Source: Cryptomeria japonica
Taxonomy: Eukaryota; Streptophyta; Pinopsida; Cupressales; Cupressaceae
Direction: 5' to 3'
DNA: 64,000 nucleotides
NCBI RefSeq assembly: GCF_030272615.1
Contig: NC_081409.1
Span: 647,250,468 to 647,314,467 of the forward strand
Position numbers and translations under genes: made by a program. This document shows positions 12,094 through 24,013 of this stretch, piece after piece. The notes under the pieces are model-generated. The model had not been told where the DNA came from and ran no database searches. It saw nothing but the letters and a program-made list of their open reading frames with translations. The number at the start of each line of letters is the position of its first letter. The first letter of the stretch is position 1.

Positions 12094-13518
12094 AGATTGT
12101 TGATTATCTTCAAAGAATTGATAAAATGGTGAACAGTATTAGAGGACTTGGAGAGGATATAGATGATGAAGTCATTGTCAAAAAGGTACCGAGATCTTTC
12201 ACATCTAATTATGATATAAATTTATTTTCCATCGAAGAAGCCAAGGATCTAAAAACCTTTTCAGTGGATGAGTTATTTGGATCCCTAACTGCTTATAAGA
12301 TGAGAACAACCAATGAAGGAACTTCAAAGAAAGAAGCTTCTTTCAACTCCATCAAAAAGGTTAAGGAAGAAATTACTCATGGAGAGTCTAGTAAAGACTT
12401 AGACATAGTGGTAGGAAACTTTGTACCAATCTCTTTATGGCACTAGATGAACCGGTTGATGAAGCTAATGAAGATGAAGATATTGAAGCTGAATTGGACT
12501 TAGAAGGTGAGCTCATAAGGTATCTTGAGGAGTTGAATAAAACAAGAAGGGAACTCAAAAAGGTTAAGTGTGTTGTTGCAGAAGAACAGGATCATTTGAA
12601 GCAATCACTTGAGGAAACCAAGAAAACAATTTCTGATTTGAAACTCCAATTGGAAGAAGCTAAAAGGATATGTGAAGTTACATCCTCAAAATTGATAAAG
12701 AAGGAGAAGGAGCATCAAAATCTGGAAGAAGAAATTGTAAGGCTCAGAAAGGAGCTTGAACAGAGCAAGAATGAATTGAAGATGAGAAGCAAATATGAGA
12801 GCAACACTAAAGCCTTGGACAAGATTTTGAGTAATCAGAAGCACTCAAAAGATACTGGAGTTATATGTTTTGAAGAAGGAGAGAGTTGCAAGAGTAAAGA
12901 CACATCAGGCAAGGAGATATAGTTTACTTCTTCAAGTAAAAGTAAAGAAAAACAAACCTTTACTATCAGCAAAGCTATCGAGAAAAAGACCTATGTTGAA
13001 GCCACAAGAAATCAGCTTGTGAACTAGAATGCTCAAACCTTGAACCGAAAGGCTCACTCATTGTACCTGAATATAGATTCTAAAGGCAAGGCCAAGGTTA
13101 ATAATTAAGGGTTCACTAGAGTCAAAAATGTGAGAGAAAGACACCCGGTGAGACAAAGGTTAGCCGGTCCAAGGAGACAAGATTGGTATGTACACAAATC
13201 CCATGGTTACTGTTACCAGTGTAATAAGTTTGGTCATAGAATTAATGATTTTAGTTTGATGCATAAGCCCCCTACTAGTTTTGAAAGTAGAATTTCATTC
13301 ATTACATTCCAAGGGATGAATGTTACTTGTTATCAATTTAATGGTTTTTGTCATAGGAGTTATGAATGTAGGAGAAGTTTTCCAGTGTCATACAATAGTT
13401 TTTTAAGTTCATCTTTCAATGTTAATGTAAAATGCTATCATTGTCAAAATGTTGGCCACATTGCAAAGCATTTCAAACTTAGAACAATTAAGAAAAAGAA
13501 GTCAGTACTGCATAAGAG
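12094..13518 (+). pseudogene. gag: Element B gag, central and C-terminal part with coiled coil and zinc knuckles
   Basis: Continues the Gag cut by D. First comes a helical region with YLQRIDKMVNSIRGLGEDID (about 12100-12165). A frameshift near 12440 follows. Then there is a strongly predicted coiled coil of heptad-like Glu/Lys/Leu sequence (about 12440-12920, including LEETKKTISDLKLQLEEAK). After stops near 12920-13110 comes a basic segment with three decayed knuckles: CYQCNKFGHRINDF, CYQFNGFCHRSYEC and CYHCQNVGHIAKHF (13212-13480). Most have lost one or more metal ligands. Element E interrupts at 13519 (target AAGAG, 13514-13518); the frame goes on at 44041. Confidence 0.82.
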
Positions 13519-14442
13519 TGTTGGAATCCAAGAACACCGAGGGGGGTGAATCAATGTTCTACCGGAATGATCAAATTTAACCTTATTAAAACATGCATTC
13601 ACCAACTGGTATATCGGTACATATAATATTGAAAGAAGTAAAGCAACCAATAATCCAATCAAACAAATGAATACCATAACACAAAATTATACATGGAAAA
13701 CCTCAAAGAGGAAAAACCACGGTGGGATTTGTGACCCACAATATTAATCCACTGGCCATATGAAAAGATATTACAAAAAATAGGGGCTTGCACATGCCAG
13801 AAGGCTTATAGCCTAGAGCACACTGCTCAATCACAAAAGAAGCCTCACTAACTACATAAAAATCCAGACTACAATCCAAAGAAATGAGTGAATTGCAAAG
13901 ATAACATCTTTATGAATATAGTTCCGGTTAAGTTATGTTTGTTCCAGTCTGAAACCCTAAACCCTTTACTGAAATACCCTCTTACATAAATATCCTCACA
14001 TACATGATCTCTCTCAAATATTTTGCATCTCCATTACATTCCATAATCTTACATCCTACACATTACAAAATGATCTAATCAACTAACCTATATACCCTTT
14101 ACAATCCATCATGCCTTATGTCGGCTTACAAAGATAATTGCAATATGAATATACATGTTGGCTCAATAACATAAATACATGAATATCAAAATCAATTGTC
14201 AATGCCAGATCTCCCAAATGATGTCGGCCTCCAATATCGATAACCTTAATATAAACCGTGTCAGCCTGCAATATCGGTAACCAAAGAAATCCATCCAACC
14301 GATGAAGATACCTGTAGGTGTCGGTGTCAGTGAAGTGTCTTCTGATAATCAACCAAAACAAAATATGAAGCCAAAACATGTTACCATGTTTCCATCAATG
14401 ACAACATATTGAAACCAACCAATTGAGTGTCAATTTCCAACA
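13519..14442 (-). repeat. Element E 3' LTR (left copy)
   Basis: 924 bp, from TGTTGGAATCC to TTTCCAACA. It contains (in minus sense) the GTGGTTTTTCC and GGTTTTCCATGTA boxes (about 13690-13725) and the TGATTCACCCCCCTC tract (about 13535-13550), shared with the other Copia elements here. Confidence 0.9.
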
Positions 14443-14469
14443 ATCTCCCCCTTTGGCATTGATGGTAAC
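14388..14469 (-). repeat. Inverted repeat spanning the PPT/3' LTR junction of E
   Basis: Arm GTTTCCATCAATG (14388-14400) pairs with CATTGATGGTAAC (14457-14469) in 12 of 13 positions. The 56-nt loop contains the polypurine tract and the LTR edge. One arm is in the LTR and the other is internal. The same arrangement is seen in B, C and, weaker, A. Confidence 0.75.
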
Positions 14470-14687
14470 ACTCGTGAAAAATGATAATGCTTTCCATCTG
14501 TCAGTTTCATCTCAAGCCTGCTCCCCCTGAGCTGAATATCCATCTGTGATCAAAATACTCCATACCTCCATATCTCGTTATGCCAAGAATGTATTTTTTA
14601 CCTATACTCCCCCTTTGACATAAATGTCAGAAATAACAAAAACGGAGACGAAGAATGAAAGACTATACAAAGAATGTCCCAAAATTA
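14443..14687 (-). other. Element E polypurine tract cluster
   Basis: In element sense, AAAGGGGGAGAT adjoins the 3' LTR (14443-14456). Two further GGGGGAG-type tracts lie upstream near 14521 and 14605. No ORF is visible. Confidence 0.75.
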
Positions 14688-17600
14688 CTACCGGAGCTGA
14701 ATATATTTAAAAATATCTGGATAGGCTTTCTCCAAAATCTCTAGATAGGTATCCCAACCTAATTTGAGTGTGTCAGAAATTGATGCAAGTCCATTAAGCA
14801 TATGGGCATATGACTCTTTATCTTTAAGTTTTGCCGGTGTGGGCTTACCAACCAAATCTATACACTCCTTATGTACACTTAATGATTCCAATCGAGGACA
14901 CACCAATCCTTTAAGACTTATGGCTCTCCTTATGATTTTATCTTTTTCTCTCTCAAGAGCTAAAACTTGGGCTTCCAAAACAAAAATTTGACCATCAATA
15001 GATGTAGTCAATGAATGTGAACCATCAAAAGGATTGACTATACCTACAATCTCCTCCTGAGTATCCTTAATCCTTTTATATAAATCTGTTGAAAGTAAAC
15101 CTATATTACAACATACTCTTTAATTATAAGTACACTTCCTCAAAGCATTATCTATCAACTTTAGTTTATCATTTATCTCCTTTCTCTCAGACTAAATCAT
15201 CTGATCAAATGTTGCTCTCTTAGCTTGTGTAAACCTTTTGAGTGCCTATCAATTTGTTATCTATTGTAAAGACTGAAAGTCCTTTGAAATATGCTATGTG
15301 ATTATCTTAAGCTTGTCGAATGGGCTCGCTTATTTTTCAAATTTTCACTCTGGGACAAGTCTATGCGAAATAGTGATAGACTAATAAATAACTCCTTTGT
15401 CCATAGATCCTTCCTTCATCATTTTCTATGTAGCCATCATCATGAGTTCAATAGAACTCATCTTCGTTATGATTTTCTTTTCAACCTACGAGGTGTTAAT
15501 TGGCAACAATGATGGGCTCACTATCGATTCCCTGCTCGATTCCCCTTTCTTCTCCTCTGATGGTTTAACTTTTATAGCTTCCTCACTTGCACCGGTGGCT
15601 TCGCCACTTGGTGTAATATTAGTTGTTGTCGGTTCCTCCTTTTGAACTGTGACCTCAACCTCTACATTCTGATCCGAAGGACTATTGTCCTCAACATTAG
15701 TAACTTATACACTTGCAACCTTTATACTCTCTGATTCAATTGGTATATCTACATTTTCTTGTACATTAGTTTCCATCGGGGGCTCAATATCTAATATCTT
15801 AATATTTTTCAAAATTGAGGGTGAAGTACCCTCATACCTTTACCTTTCCCTTCAACTAGGGTGTTTATAGTATTTGTCTTAAGTTCCGGTGAAGTATAAA
15901 AACCAGGGTTTGTAGCCAAAAACTGAATCCATGCCTTGTGTGTCTCAGTGACTATCTCATTAACCCTACCTAACATAATACTAATTATTTTATGCTTGCT
16001 ATGAAAGATCTTCCTATCTGCAACCTCAAGGGTTCTATCCAACTCCTCTGGAGTAATGGATGCACAAGTATTTAACAAATCTTGAATCTTTATATGTCTA
16101 TCCTCTTCCATTACTGATAATCTTCTAGCATCTAAAATTTCATATAACTATGTCGGTATTTGGTTTTCAATTTCTAACAAGGCTTTCTTATAAATATCCA
16201 AATAAACAAAACTAATTCCTCAACTTCTCTCTATTCATCATCATCTAAATGCTCATAATAAAATTGCACATTTTTTAGCATACCATCTTTAGTGATTTCA
16301 TCAACCAATTCTACACAAGTCTTGGGTGGAATAGTACTTACATTACCAGTGACAAGTGCTAGATCAATGTCATCCATCTTCTTTCTTCTTCCAGTATCGG
16401 GTGGAGCTGAAGGATTTTCCTTTGGTGCTCATTTCTGTGCTAGTACCCTAATAGTAACCTTCCTAACTAGTTGTTTCTTTGCTTCCACCTTAGTCTCTTC
16501 ACTTTTCTTTCTCAATACCCTCTTGAATGCTAAGGGTGTGTCATCATTAGATCCAGATTTTGTTGCAATTGACTCAATGAATATTTCTAGCTCTTTCCTC
16601 TTTCTCTCTTTCTCTGGAACAACATCAATTAATGCCTTGATATCCTATGAAACTTGTTCCACAAACATGCTTGCCTTGCCCTGTTGCTTCTTCTGGTTAA
16701 AATCAGTTTCAACCTCTTTCTTCTTTTGCTTAGTAGTACCAAAGGTTTTTACAATTTCATCAATAGGTACATCAATTAGAAATTGTGCACAGGCATCTAG
16801 AATCTATGCATCAACTTCATAACCCATCTTCTCAATCCAAATCTTTCAGGGCCTTACAACTTCCATCAAAGTTTCATCTTTCTTAACAATGTGCTTTGGA
16901 ACCCTCTCCCTAGAATTCATAGCCTTCTGGAATGCCTTAAAGTAACCCCATACTTTGTCATCTTGTTGACTACCCAATGTTGCAATAGATTGTTTTAGTT
17001 GCCTCCCTACTAGGATATCAAATGCCCATTGTCTCTTCCCCAAATTGGGAGTTTCATTGATGAAAAACAACATTAAATAGACAATTAGGTTTCTATATCG
17101 GAATATTCCTTTCTTCTCTCATTTGATCTTTCCTAGGTTATTCAATAATTCATCCAACATCCAACCACATAGATCTAACTTTTCATTTTCCCTTATCATC
17201 TTATAAGATGCATAAATGCAGGAGCTAGAAATAGAACTCAGACAATTTGACTGAGTTACCTTGTAACCAATGACCATGCTTCCGAATCTGATATCTATGT
17301 CGGTGATAGTGTTAAGCCTCATTGATCGCTTGTCTGATGTTGCGCCAATGATCTTGTTGACCTGATCATTAGAAACCTCCTTCTTTGGACGTTGTCCAAC
17401 CCGTGGTAAACTAGTGATGGACCTGATGGTCTTCTTTGAGATCTTATACAGTCTATCCAACCAAATAAATTCTCCATGTACTCTGCTTAAAAAACATACC
17501 TGACAATCTCATCTTCAAATTCTAGAATATCCAGAATGCCTGTAAACCCTAAATCCTCAATATGCTGGTACTCGAGCTTGATCTTTCTAGAATCTCCAAT

Positions 17601-17843
17601 TAACTCACTCATGTACACATTCTTAATATCATTGGTTCCCAAATCCTCAAAATGACAGTGAATGTAAGCTCTGGTATCTTTGACATATACAACTCCTTCC
17701 AGGACACGGGAAAATGACCTAATCGAATCATCCAAAGTGGCTATATGCGGATATCACTTGAAAATTGACCTAGGACGGTCCTTGACCTCAACAATAGTAG
17801 GATTTACAATAAACATAGTTACAAATGATGATCTCACTTCCAT
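14688..17843 (-). pseudogene. Element E ORF2, unknown protein in the place of pol
   Basis: I do not recognise this protein. The likely ATG is at 17843, starting MEVRSSFVTMFIVNP. Open stretches follow in order on the minus strand: 17735-17487, 17460-17119, 17073-16846, a long K/E-rich stretch (about 16845-16250, broken by stops), 16111-15809 and 15011-14688. At least three frameshifts and many stops break it, but together it would be about 1,000 codons. The N-terminal 350 residues look globular. The middle is rich in Lys, Glu and Val with an R-R-K-K-M-D-D motif and looks disordered. The C-terminal part (15011-14688) looks helical. No catalytic motif of pol was found. Confidence 0.6.
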
Positions 17844-18265
17844 GATGAAAGATAAATACCCGTGAATAGTTGTGAGTGAAACACCCTTAATAACTCTTCC
17901 GATCACTAGTGAAATCACTCAAGAAGATATCAATTGGATTGAATTGTCTTAGACTCGCTCTGAATTGCTCTGAATGCAAAGTGATTAGAAATAAAGTGAA
18001 TTCATCTTTTTAACCTCCAAGAAACCCAAATTTGTCATTGACATGAATGACTTCCAGTAAAAGATACTAGATCTCGATCAAATATCTCCATGTTAGATAA
18101 GCATCTCCAATGTCTGGAACACCTTCCAGAACCTTTTCTTGGGGCATAAGTAGTATCTTGATTAATTTTTCCAACCCCTAAGACATCTACCTTAGTTATC
18201 AGATGAGCTCCCTATTGATGTAGGAGCAACCTCTTATGTTGATTGAGTAACCAGTGTATTCCCAT
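17844..18265 (-). other. Spacer between the two ORFs of E
   Basis: About 420 bp with no convincing ORF. It could be a leader for ORF2 or decayed coding sequence. Confidence 0.5.
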
Positions 18266-19310
18266 CTAATGATTGATCTTCTGTCTTCCTGACCCATTCT
18301 TGATATGTTCTTGTCGGATTTTGTTTACCTTCTCTTTTCCTTTATCATTTGATCCATCATTACTAGCTGGTGGATTTCTACATCTATAGAATTTAGCAAT
18401 GTGTCCAATCTCATTGCATGCATAGCATGTAACATTGTTCTTTTGAATTGCTTTGCTAAAACCAGTGTAGTTGCTTGACTTGCACTGATTAGCCATATGT
18501 CCAAATTTTCCACATGCATAACATTTAACATTCATTATGGAATCTTTTGTCTTATGACCATACTTATTACATTTAGAACACTGACTGGGAGAAGAATCAA
18601 GGTTCTGATTTGCTCTATTTCTACATTACCTAGCCATGTGACCAAATTTATTACAAATAAAGAATCTACCATTAAATTTGTAAGCATTAACTTGCCTTAC
18701 CAGTGCCTTATGGTTTTGATCTTCATTTGTAGTACCAAAGCACTGACCTTGTTCAAATACAAGTCCACTAGAATATCCATTCTATCTTTGTCTTCTCAAT
18801 AATTCATCAAATTATGTTGAACTAACCTTGAATTTTTCTTTATACTCACTTGCAGCAATCAGGTCATCTCTCAGAATTATCATTTGTCTCTCGAGCTCTT
18901 GTTCATTTATATGGTTGTACTAAATCAATTCTCAACATATCATTCTCATGAACCAACCTACCACATTCTTCAAATTTATTTTTTCAAGATACAACAAGAT
19001 TTTCTTCCTTTTTCTTCTGGTCTTCAATCTCCTTAGACATCCTCATAGTTATAGCTTGTATTTCATTCCTCATGACCATATTATCCTGACTCAGCTTCTG
19101 ACATCTTTCATTAAGGGCATCTTTCTCTTTATTATCCCGATTTTGAAAAATTTCCTTCCTCCTAGCTTGTACAGATGACAACCTCTCCTATAGGACAAGA
19201 ATGAATTCTTGAGTAGAATTCAATTCATCTTGTAACTTCAAGTACTTCATCCTTTCAGCATCATAATCTTCAAGTGCTACCTCAAGTTGCTTCTCCAAAC
19301 TCATATCCAT
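18266..19310 (-). pseudogene. Element E gag-like ORF: coiled coil plus four zinc knuckles
   Basis: The frame begins near the ATG at 19310 (MDMSLEKQLEVALEDYDAER), about 55 bp inside the primer site. It therefore lacks the usual Gag core domain. The first half is coiled coil (about 19310-18950). The C-terminal half holds four CCHC-type units between about 18650 and 18370: FICNKFGHMAR-stop-C, CSKCNKYGHKTKDS, CYACGKFGHMANQC and CYACNEIGHIAKFYRC. Only the third is fully regular. Several stops occur. The arrangement parallels the coiled coil and knuckles of B gag, so E may derive from a B-like element by loss of the Gag core and replacement of pol. Confidence 0.72.
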
Positions 19311-19364
19311 GGATTCCAGATTTAGGATCTCCCTCAAGTTGTTAAACTTCCTTTGAGGAACAAG

Positions 19365-19376
19365 GCTCTGATACCA
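19365..19376 (-). other. Element E primer-binding site (initiator Met tRNA type)
   Basis: Minus strand reads TGGTATCAGAGC, 2 nt from the end of the 5' LTR. Confidence 0.92.
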
Positions 19377-19378
19377 AT

Positions 19379-20155
19379 TATTGGAATCCAAGAACACTAA
19401 GAGGGGGCGGGGGCGGGGGTGAATCGGTGTTCTACCATAATGATCAAATTTAACCTTATTAAAACATGCATTCACCAACTGGTATACCGGAACATATAAG
19501 ATTGAAAGAAGTAAAGAAACCAATAATCCAATCACACAAATCAATACTATAACACAAATAATTATATGTGGAAAATCTCAAAGAGGAAAAACCACAATGG
19601 GATTTGTGACCCACAATATCAATCCATTGGCCATATGAAAAGATATTACAAAATATAGGGGCCTGCACATACAGGAAAGCTTACATCCTAGAGCACACTG
19701 CTCAATCAAAAAAGGAGCCTCATTGACTACATACAAATCCAGACTAAAATCTGGAGAAATGAGTGAACTTCAAAGATAGAATTTTGAATGCCTGAATACA
19801 GTTTTGGTTAAGCTCTGTCTGTTCTGGTTTGAAGCCTTAAATCCTTATCAGAATACCCTATTACATAAATATCCTCACATACATGATCTCTCTCATATAT
19901 TTTGCATCTCCATTACATTTCATAACCTTACATCCTACACATTACAAAATGATCTAATCAACTGACCTATATACCCTTTACAATCCATCATGCCTTATGT
20001 TAGCTTACAAAGATAATTATAATATATATACATGTCGGCTCAATAACATAAATACATGAATATAAAAATCAATTGCCGATGCCAAATCTCCCAAATGATG
20101 TATGCCTCCAGTACCGATAACCTGAATATAAACCATGTCAGCCTGCAATACCAGT
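19379..20155 (-). repeat. Element E 5' LTR, first part (cut by F)
   Basis: Matches 13519-14290. Its terminal TG reads TA. The G/C tract at 19400-19423 has expanded to three runs of five G on the + strand, longer than in the other LTR. F interrupts after CCAGT; the rest is at 43872-44040. Confidence 0.9.
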
Positions 20156-20942
20156 TGTATACGGTGAAAATGGATACAACAATATTGAAAGGCTAAATGA
20201 ATTCAACCACAAAACCCTAGCCTAACAACAACAAAGATCCACCATAACATATGAAGATTACCTAAGACAATGAAAATCAAATTAAATCACAAAGATTATA
20301 CCATCACATGTCCAATAGGGTTTGAATCTTCATTCTTCCTATCTCCATTGATCTTGCTTGATATATTTGCTCTCAGATTTTATGTGTGCACAAGAGCTCA
20401 ACAAAGAATGAAAATGTGGTTGTAAGTAGGATCGCATATGAAAGATCGAATGCTAGGATGCTTGATTAGAATGTATATGTCTAGGGGTTGATAATGAAGG
20501 AAGAATCTCCTTATATAGAAGACACTACTATAAGAAATGGAGGGACAAGATTGAGAGGTGTAAAAGATAAATGGTCGGCTATGATTAGAGGGTAGGTAGA
20601 GAAAATAATAAAATAATGAGAGGGTAGGTAGTGTATGAATTAAGAGATGAATGACATGTGTCATAGGTAGAAAAGGTTAATGAATTAATTAAATAAATAA
20701 AGATTTATTTAAATAATAGAAGAAGTGGGATAATTAAATAAATAAAAGTATTTATTTAATTTAGGAAAAGGGGAATTTAAACAAATAAATGTATTTATGT
20801 AAATGAGAAATAAGGCTAGAAGAGGATAAATGAATTAATTAAATAAATATTTATTTATTTAATTAATAGAAGAATTAAGCTCAAATAATTAAATAAATAA
20901 AGATATTTATTTAATTAGACGTGACAATTTTAGGTGTCTGCA
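20156..20942 (-). repeat. Element F 3' LTR (left copy)
   Basis: 787 bp, nearly the same as 43088-43871. Its left half is ordinary. Its right half (20670-20920) is AT-rich with repeated, partly palindromic TTAATTAAATAAATAAA units. Confidence 0.93.
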
Positions 20943-20962
20943 TTTTGCCCCTCTTTGAGACA
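20943..20962 (-). other. Element F polypurine tract
   Basis: In element sense AAAGAGGGGCAAAA lies directly upstream of the 3' LTR. Confidence 0.8.
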
Positions 20963-21469
20963 ATGCAGCTTGTCGTGTTGTTTCAAAGAAGATAAGATAA
21001 ACTGATACAAAGTTTCCCCAAGATGGGAATGGTATGCCCCCTCGAGAGATTGGATGAAAATGTCTGAAAAGATCTCAGACAATCTCTCGATAAGAAAGAA
21101 AGGTTAGAAAGGACTGACCAGATAGGATAGAGTGACAGAGTCACGAGATAACGAAGACTGACTCGGGAGACTAGGGCTAGGGTAATCCATAAGATAGACC
21201 ACGAGGGGAAAACATCCTCATTGTCATCCACACATCCAAGAGATCAAAGTGCAGAGAGAGAATAGAGAAGCAGTAGTCAACAGCGATGGCATTGGTACAT
21301 AGATTCAATCGCGTTCGTTGATTTCAGAGGCCAACAGATGTACGAGAGCCGGTGAGTACCACAAAACCTCCTTGTACTTTGTCGCAATAAATTTTGTCAT
21401 TAATGCATATTAGGTAGAGTAATAAATGCATGTTTAGGTATGTCAAACAAGGTCAAAAAAATGTCAAGG

Positions 21470-21580
21470 CACGTCTGTGCTGGTGCTAGGCCCATCTGGG
21501 CTAGCTAGGCGCGTCTATGTTTGTGTCAGGCACGTCTATGCAAGAAAAGGTGTCTATGTCAAATGTGAGTGCGTCTGCAT
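21470..21580 (+). repeat. Array of ~20-bp CACGTCTGTG-type units, 3' side of F
   Basis: The core GTCT recurs at 21473, (ATCT) 21494, 21513, 21534, 21552 and 21573, with spacing 18-21 bp. Units are CACGTCTGTG, CGCGTCTATG, CACGTCTATG and weaker forms. The array lies upstream of the antisense ORF in sense orientation for it. Confidence 0.82.
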
Positions 21581-22335
21581 TGTGCTTGATGCTCTGCAAA
21601 AAGGATTAGAAAATCTGTTTCATGGCAACACACACAAGAGCACAAGAAACAAACGTTAGTGTTAGCAACAAAAGATTATCCTAAACAGGCATATCAAGAG
21701 AGATATTAAGCATGAAATAGAAAGCATATAAACATAGAATAAAATAGCTAATCAAGATGCTCATAGTTGCTCCTCCCTTGTTCCTCTCCTCTCCAAGTCC
21801 CAAATGAGTGTAGCTCTCAGCTTTTAGCACTAGCCATGGATGCCATATGGAGATTCAAGATGGTTGAATATGATAAGCAAATACTATGCAAGAGTAGATA
21901 GTGATGCTATGAAAAAGCTCTATGCTAATGCCAGTATAACAACAATACTCTAATGCTTCCTTTTGCTTGAAGAGAAGGGTTCTATTTATAGAAGAAATGG
22001 GGAAATGAAGGGTTAAGATTGAATGGTTTAATCAAGGGCCAAGTTTGAAAGTTGGGGATCCATGTGCACAATTGGCACCAATAAAATGGTGACAAGTGTC
22101 AACATAGGATTGGGTTGAGAGAAGAGGTTGGAGGCATTAAAGGCCTGAGAAGACCTCATGGTTATCTAGAGGCTAAGGGTCAAGTCCAAATTAAGATTAC
22201 CCACTGGATTAAGAGTTAATCCAAGGATAAACCTTTGTGCAAATGTTTAAGAGATAATCGTGGTCAAAGCATTAATGGCCTGATGAGACCTTTGGGTTGG
22301 GTAGAGGTTGAGTCAAAACAAATGTTTTAACCATG
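21581..22335. other. F noncoding, no gene seen
   Basis: Mixed-composition DNA between two repeat blocks. I see no ORF, RNA gene or clear repeat. Confidence 0.6.
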
Positions 22336-23365
22336 TGGGAGGGTTTGAGGTAACCATTAATGGTTATTGGAGACTTTGGGGATTAAGTGGTTGAAGGTTG
22401 AAAGCCTTCAATGGTTATCAAAGACTTTGAGCCATTTAGTGGTTGAAGGTTGAAAGCCTTTAATGGTTATCAAAGACTTTGAGGGTTTGAGAAGTGACTC
22501 CCCTTTTGCTTAGGAATGTGACAAAGTTTAGAGAAGGGGTTAGTTTATTTAGAAGTGATTAGAAAATTCTAGAAGGGGTTTAGGCATGCAAGTGGATTTT
22601 GTAGGAAAATGCAAGTGGGAGAAATTTTGGTATTTTCAATTAAAATTAAAATCATTTATTTCAATTAAATGGTGTAATTTGCATTTGGATAAATATTCAA
22701 ATAAATATTAATTTATTTAAATGAGAAAAAGGAAGATAAAGCATTAAAATGCTTGAAGACTTTGAGGGAAACCATTAAAGGCTTGAAGACTTTAAGGAAA
22801 ACCATTAAAGTCTTAAGAAGACTATAGAAGGAAGCCATCAAGTTTGAAGACTTTAAAGCCATCAAGTTTGAATACTTTAAGGGAAACCATTAAAGGTTTC
22901 AAGTGGGTGAGGATAAATAGGATTTTAAATAAATAATTTATTTAAAATAGTTGTGCAACTTGCTTTTGTAGGAAAATACAAGTGGGTGGAGGATAAAGGT
23001 GATTTAAATAAATTATTTATTTAAAATAATTGTGCAACTTGCATTTGTAGGAAAATGCAAGTGGGTGGAGGATAAAGGTGATTTAAATAAATGTTAATTT
23101 ATTTAAATGTGAGAGATGGGATTTTGGGGGATTTAAATAAATATTAATTTATTTAAATGTGAGAGAATATTTAATTAAATAAATATGATTTATTTATTTA
23201 ATTAATGGTCTGAATTTGGTTAAGTGAATTAAATCAAATAAATTGAATAATTTATTTAATTAATAGGAGAAGAGGGTTAAGATGAATTAATTAAATATAT
23301 TAATTTAATTAATTATTAATTGATGGTTAAATAATCAAATAAATACTAAGTATTCATTTAATTAA
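22336..23365. repeat. F noncoding: short tandem repeats and AT-rich palindromic blocks
   Basis: GGTTGAAGGTTGAAAGCCTT followed by AATGGTTATCAAAGACTTTG recurs with a period near 58 bp (22385-22480). Units of the type GAAACCATTAAAGGCTTGAAG recur at 22740-22890. A unit of about 70-75 bp with GTGGGTGGAGGATAAAGGTG and an AAATAAATTATTTATTT palindrome recurs at 22905-23110. AT-rich palindromic sequence continues to 23365. Confidence 0.75.
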
Positions 23366-23369
23366 GTGG

Positions 23370-23513
23370 ACAGATTTATGTGACTACAGTGCTTATGTGG
23401 GCACGTCTGTGTAGAGCATAGGCATGTCTATGTATTTCAGGCATGTCTGTGAAGAACAAGCGCGTTTATGCAATATGTAAGTGCGTTTATGTCATGAAGG
23501 CACGTTTGTGTCT
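23370..23513 (+). repeat. Second array of ~20-bp CACGTCTGTG-type units, 3' side of F
   Basis: GTCT or GTTT cores at 23405, 23426, 23445, 23464, 23485 and 23504 alternate 21- and 19-bp spacing. Weaker copies precede them from about 23374. Units include CACGTCTGTG, CATGTCTATG, CGCGTTTATG and CACGTTTGTG. The array ends about 500 bp upstream of the antisense ORF. Confidence 0.85.
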
Positions 23514-23720
23514 TCTAGGTCAAATCGGTAGTTCTTTGATGAACATACACTATCGATTGGATAAGCTGCTGAGAGGATACACTCAAGCAAGTCCTCTAGG
23601 GAAGACTAGGATAGCAAATAGGGCTAGGACTAACAATTCTGTGATAGAACATACATTTCCAATTAGAAAAATACTCAAGAGGATACACTCAATTATAGCC
23701 CTAGGATAGGACAGATCGAG

Positions 23721-24000
23721 GCACTTTGTGATGAATAGTGAGTACCAAGACATAGTACTTTGTGATGAACAGGGAGTACTAATATGAGCAACACTTTGTG
23801 ATGAACAGGGAGTGCAAATATGAGCAACACTTTGTGATGAACAGGGAGTGCAAAAACACGTAGTACTTTGTGATGAACAGGGAGTACCACTAGGATAAAC
23901 AACGACACTTTGTGATGAACAGTGAATGTCACTAGGATAGAGTATCATAAGCACTAGGATAATAAGCAACATTTTATGATGAACAGTGAATGCCACTTTA
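23721..24000 (+). repeat. Tandem array of ~36-bp units directly upstream of the antisense ORF
   Basis: The unit core TTTGTGATGAACAGGGAGT occurs seven times, starting at 23725, 23759, 23795, 23831, 23867, 23909 and, decayed, 23972. The first spacings are 34, 36, 36 and 36 bp. Several units have complementary edges (AGTACTTT and GGAGTACT), so each could form a small hairpin. Confidence 0.87.
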
Positions 24001-24013
24001 ACTGACATGGTTG

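Noticed and set aside
16292-16822. Plus-strand Ser/Phe-rich ORF of 176 codons
   Set aside because: It is antisense to the Lys/Glu-rich part of E ORF2, whose composition produces it.
20398-20664. ORF on the minus strand of both F LTRs (20398-20664 and 43330-43593)
   Set aside because: It is open in both LTR copies only because they are nearly identical; the Ser/Tyr/His-rich product has no recognisable feature.
23721-24000. CRISPR-like repeat and spacer pattern
   Set aside because: The units are contiguous tandem repeats with related spacers in a plant retrotransposon; there are no cas genes.
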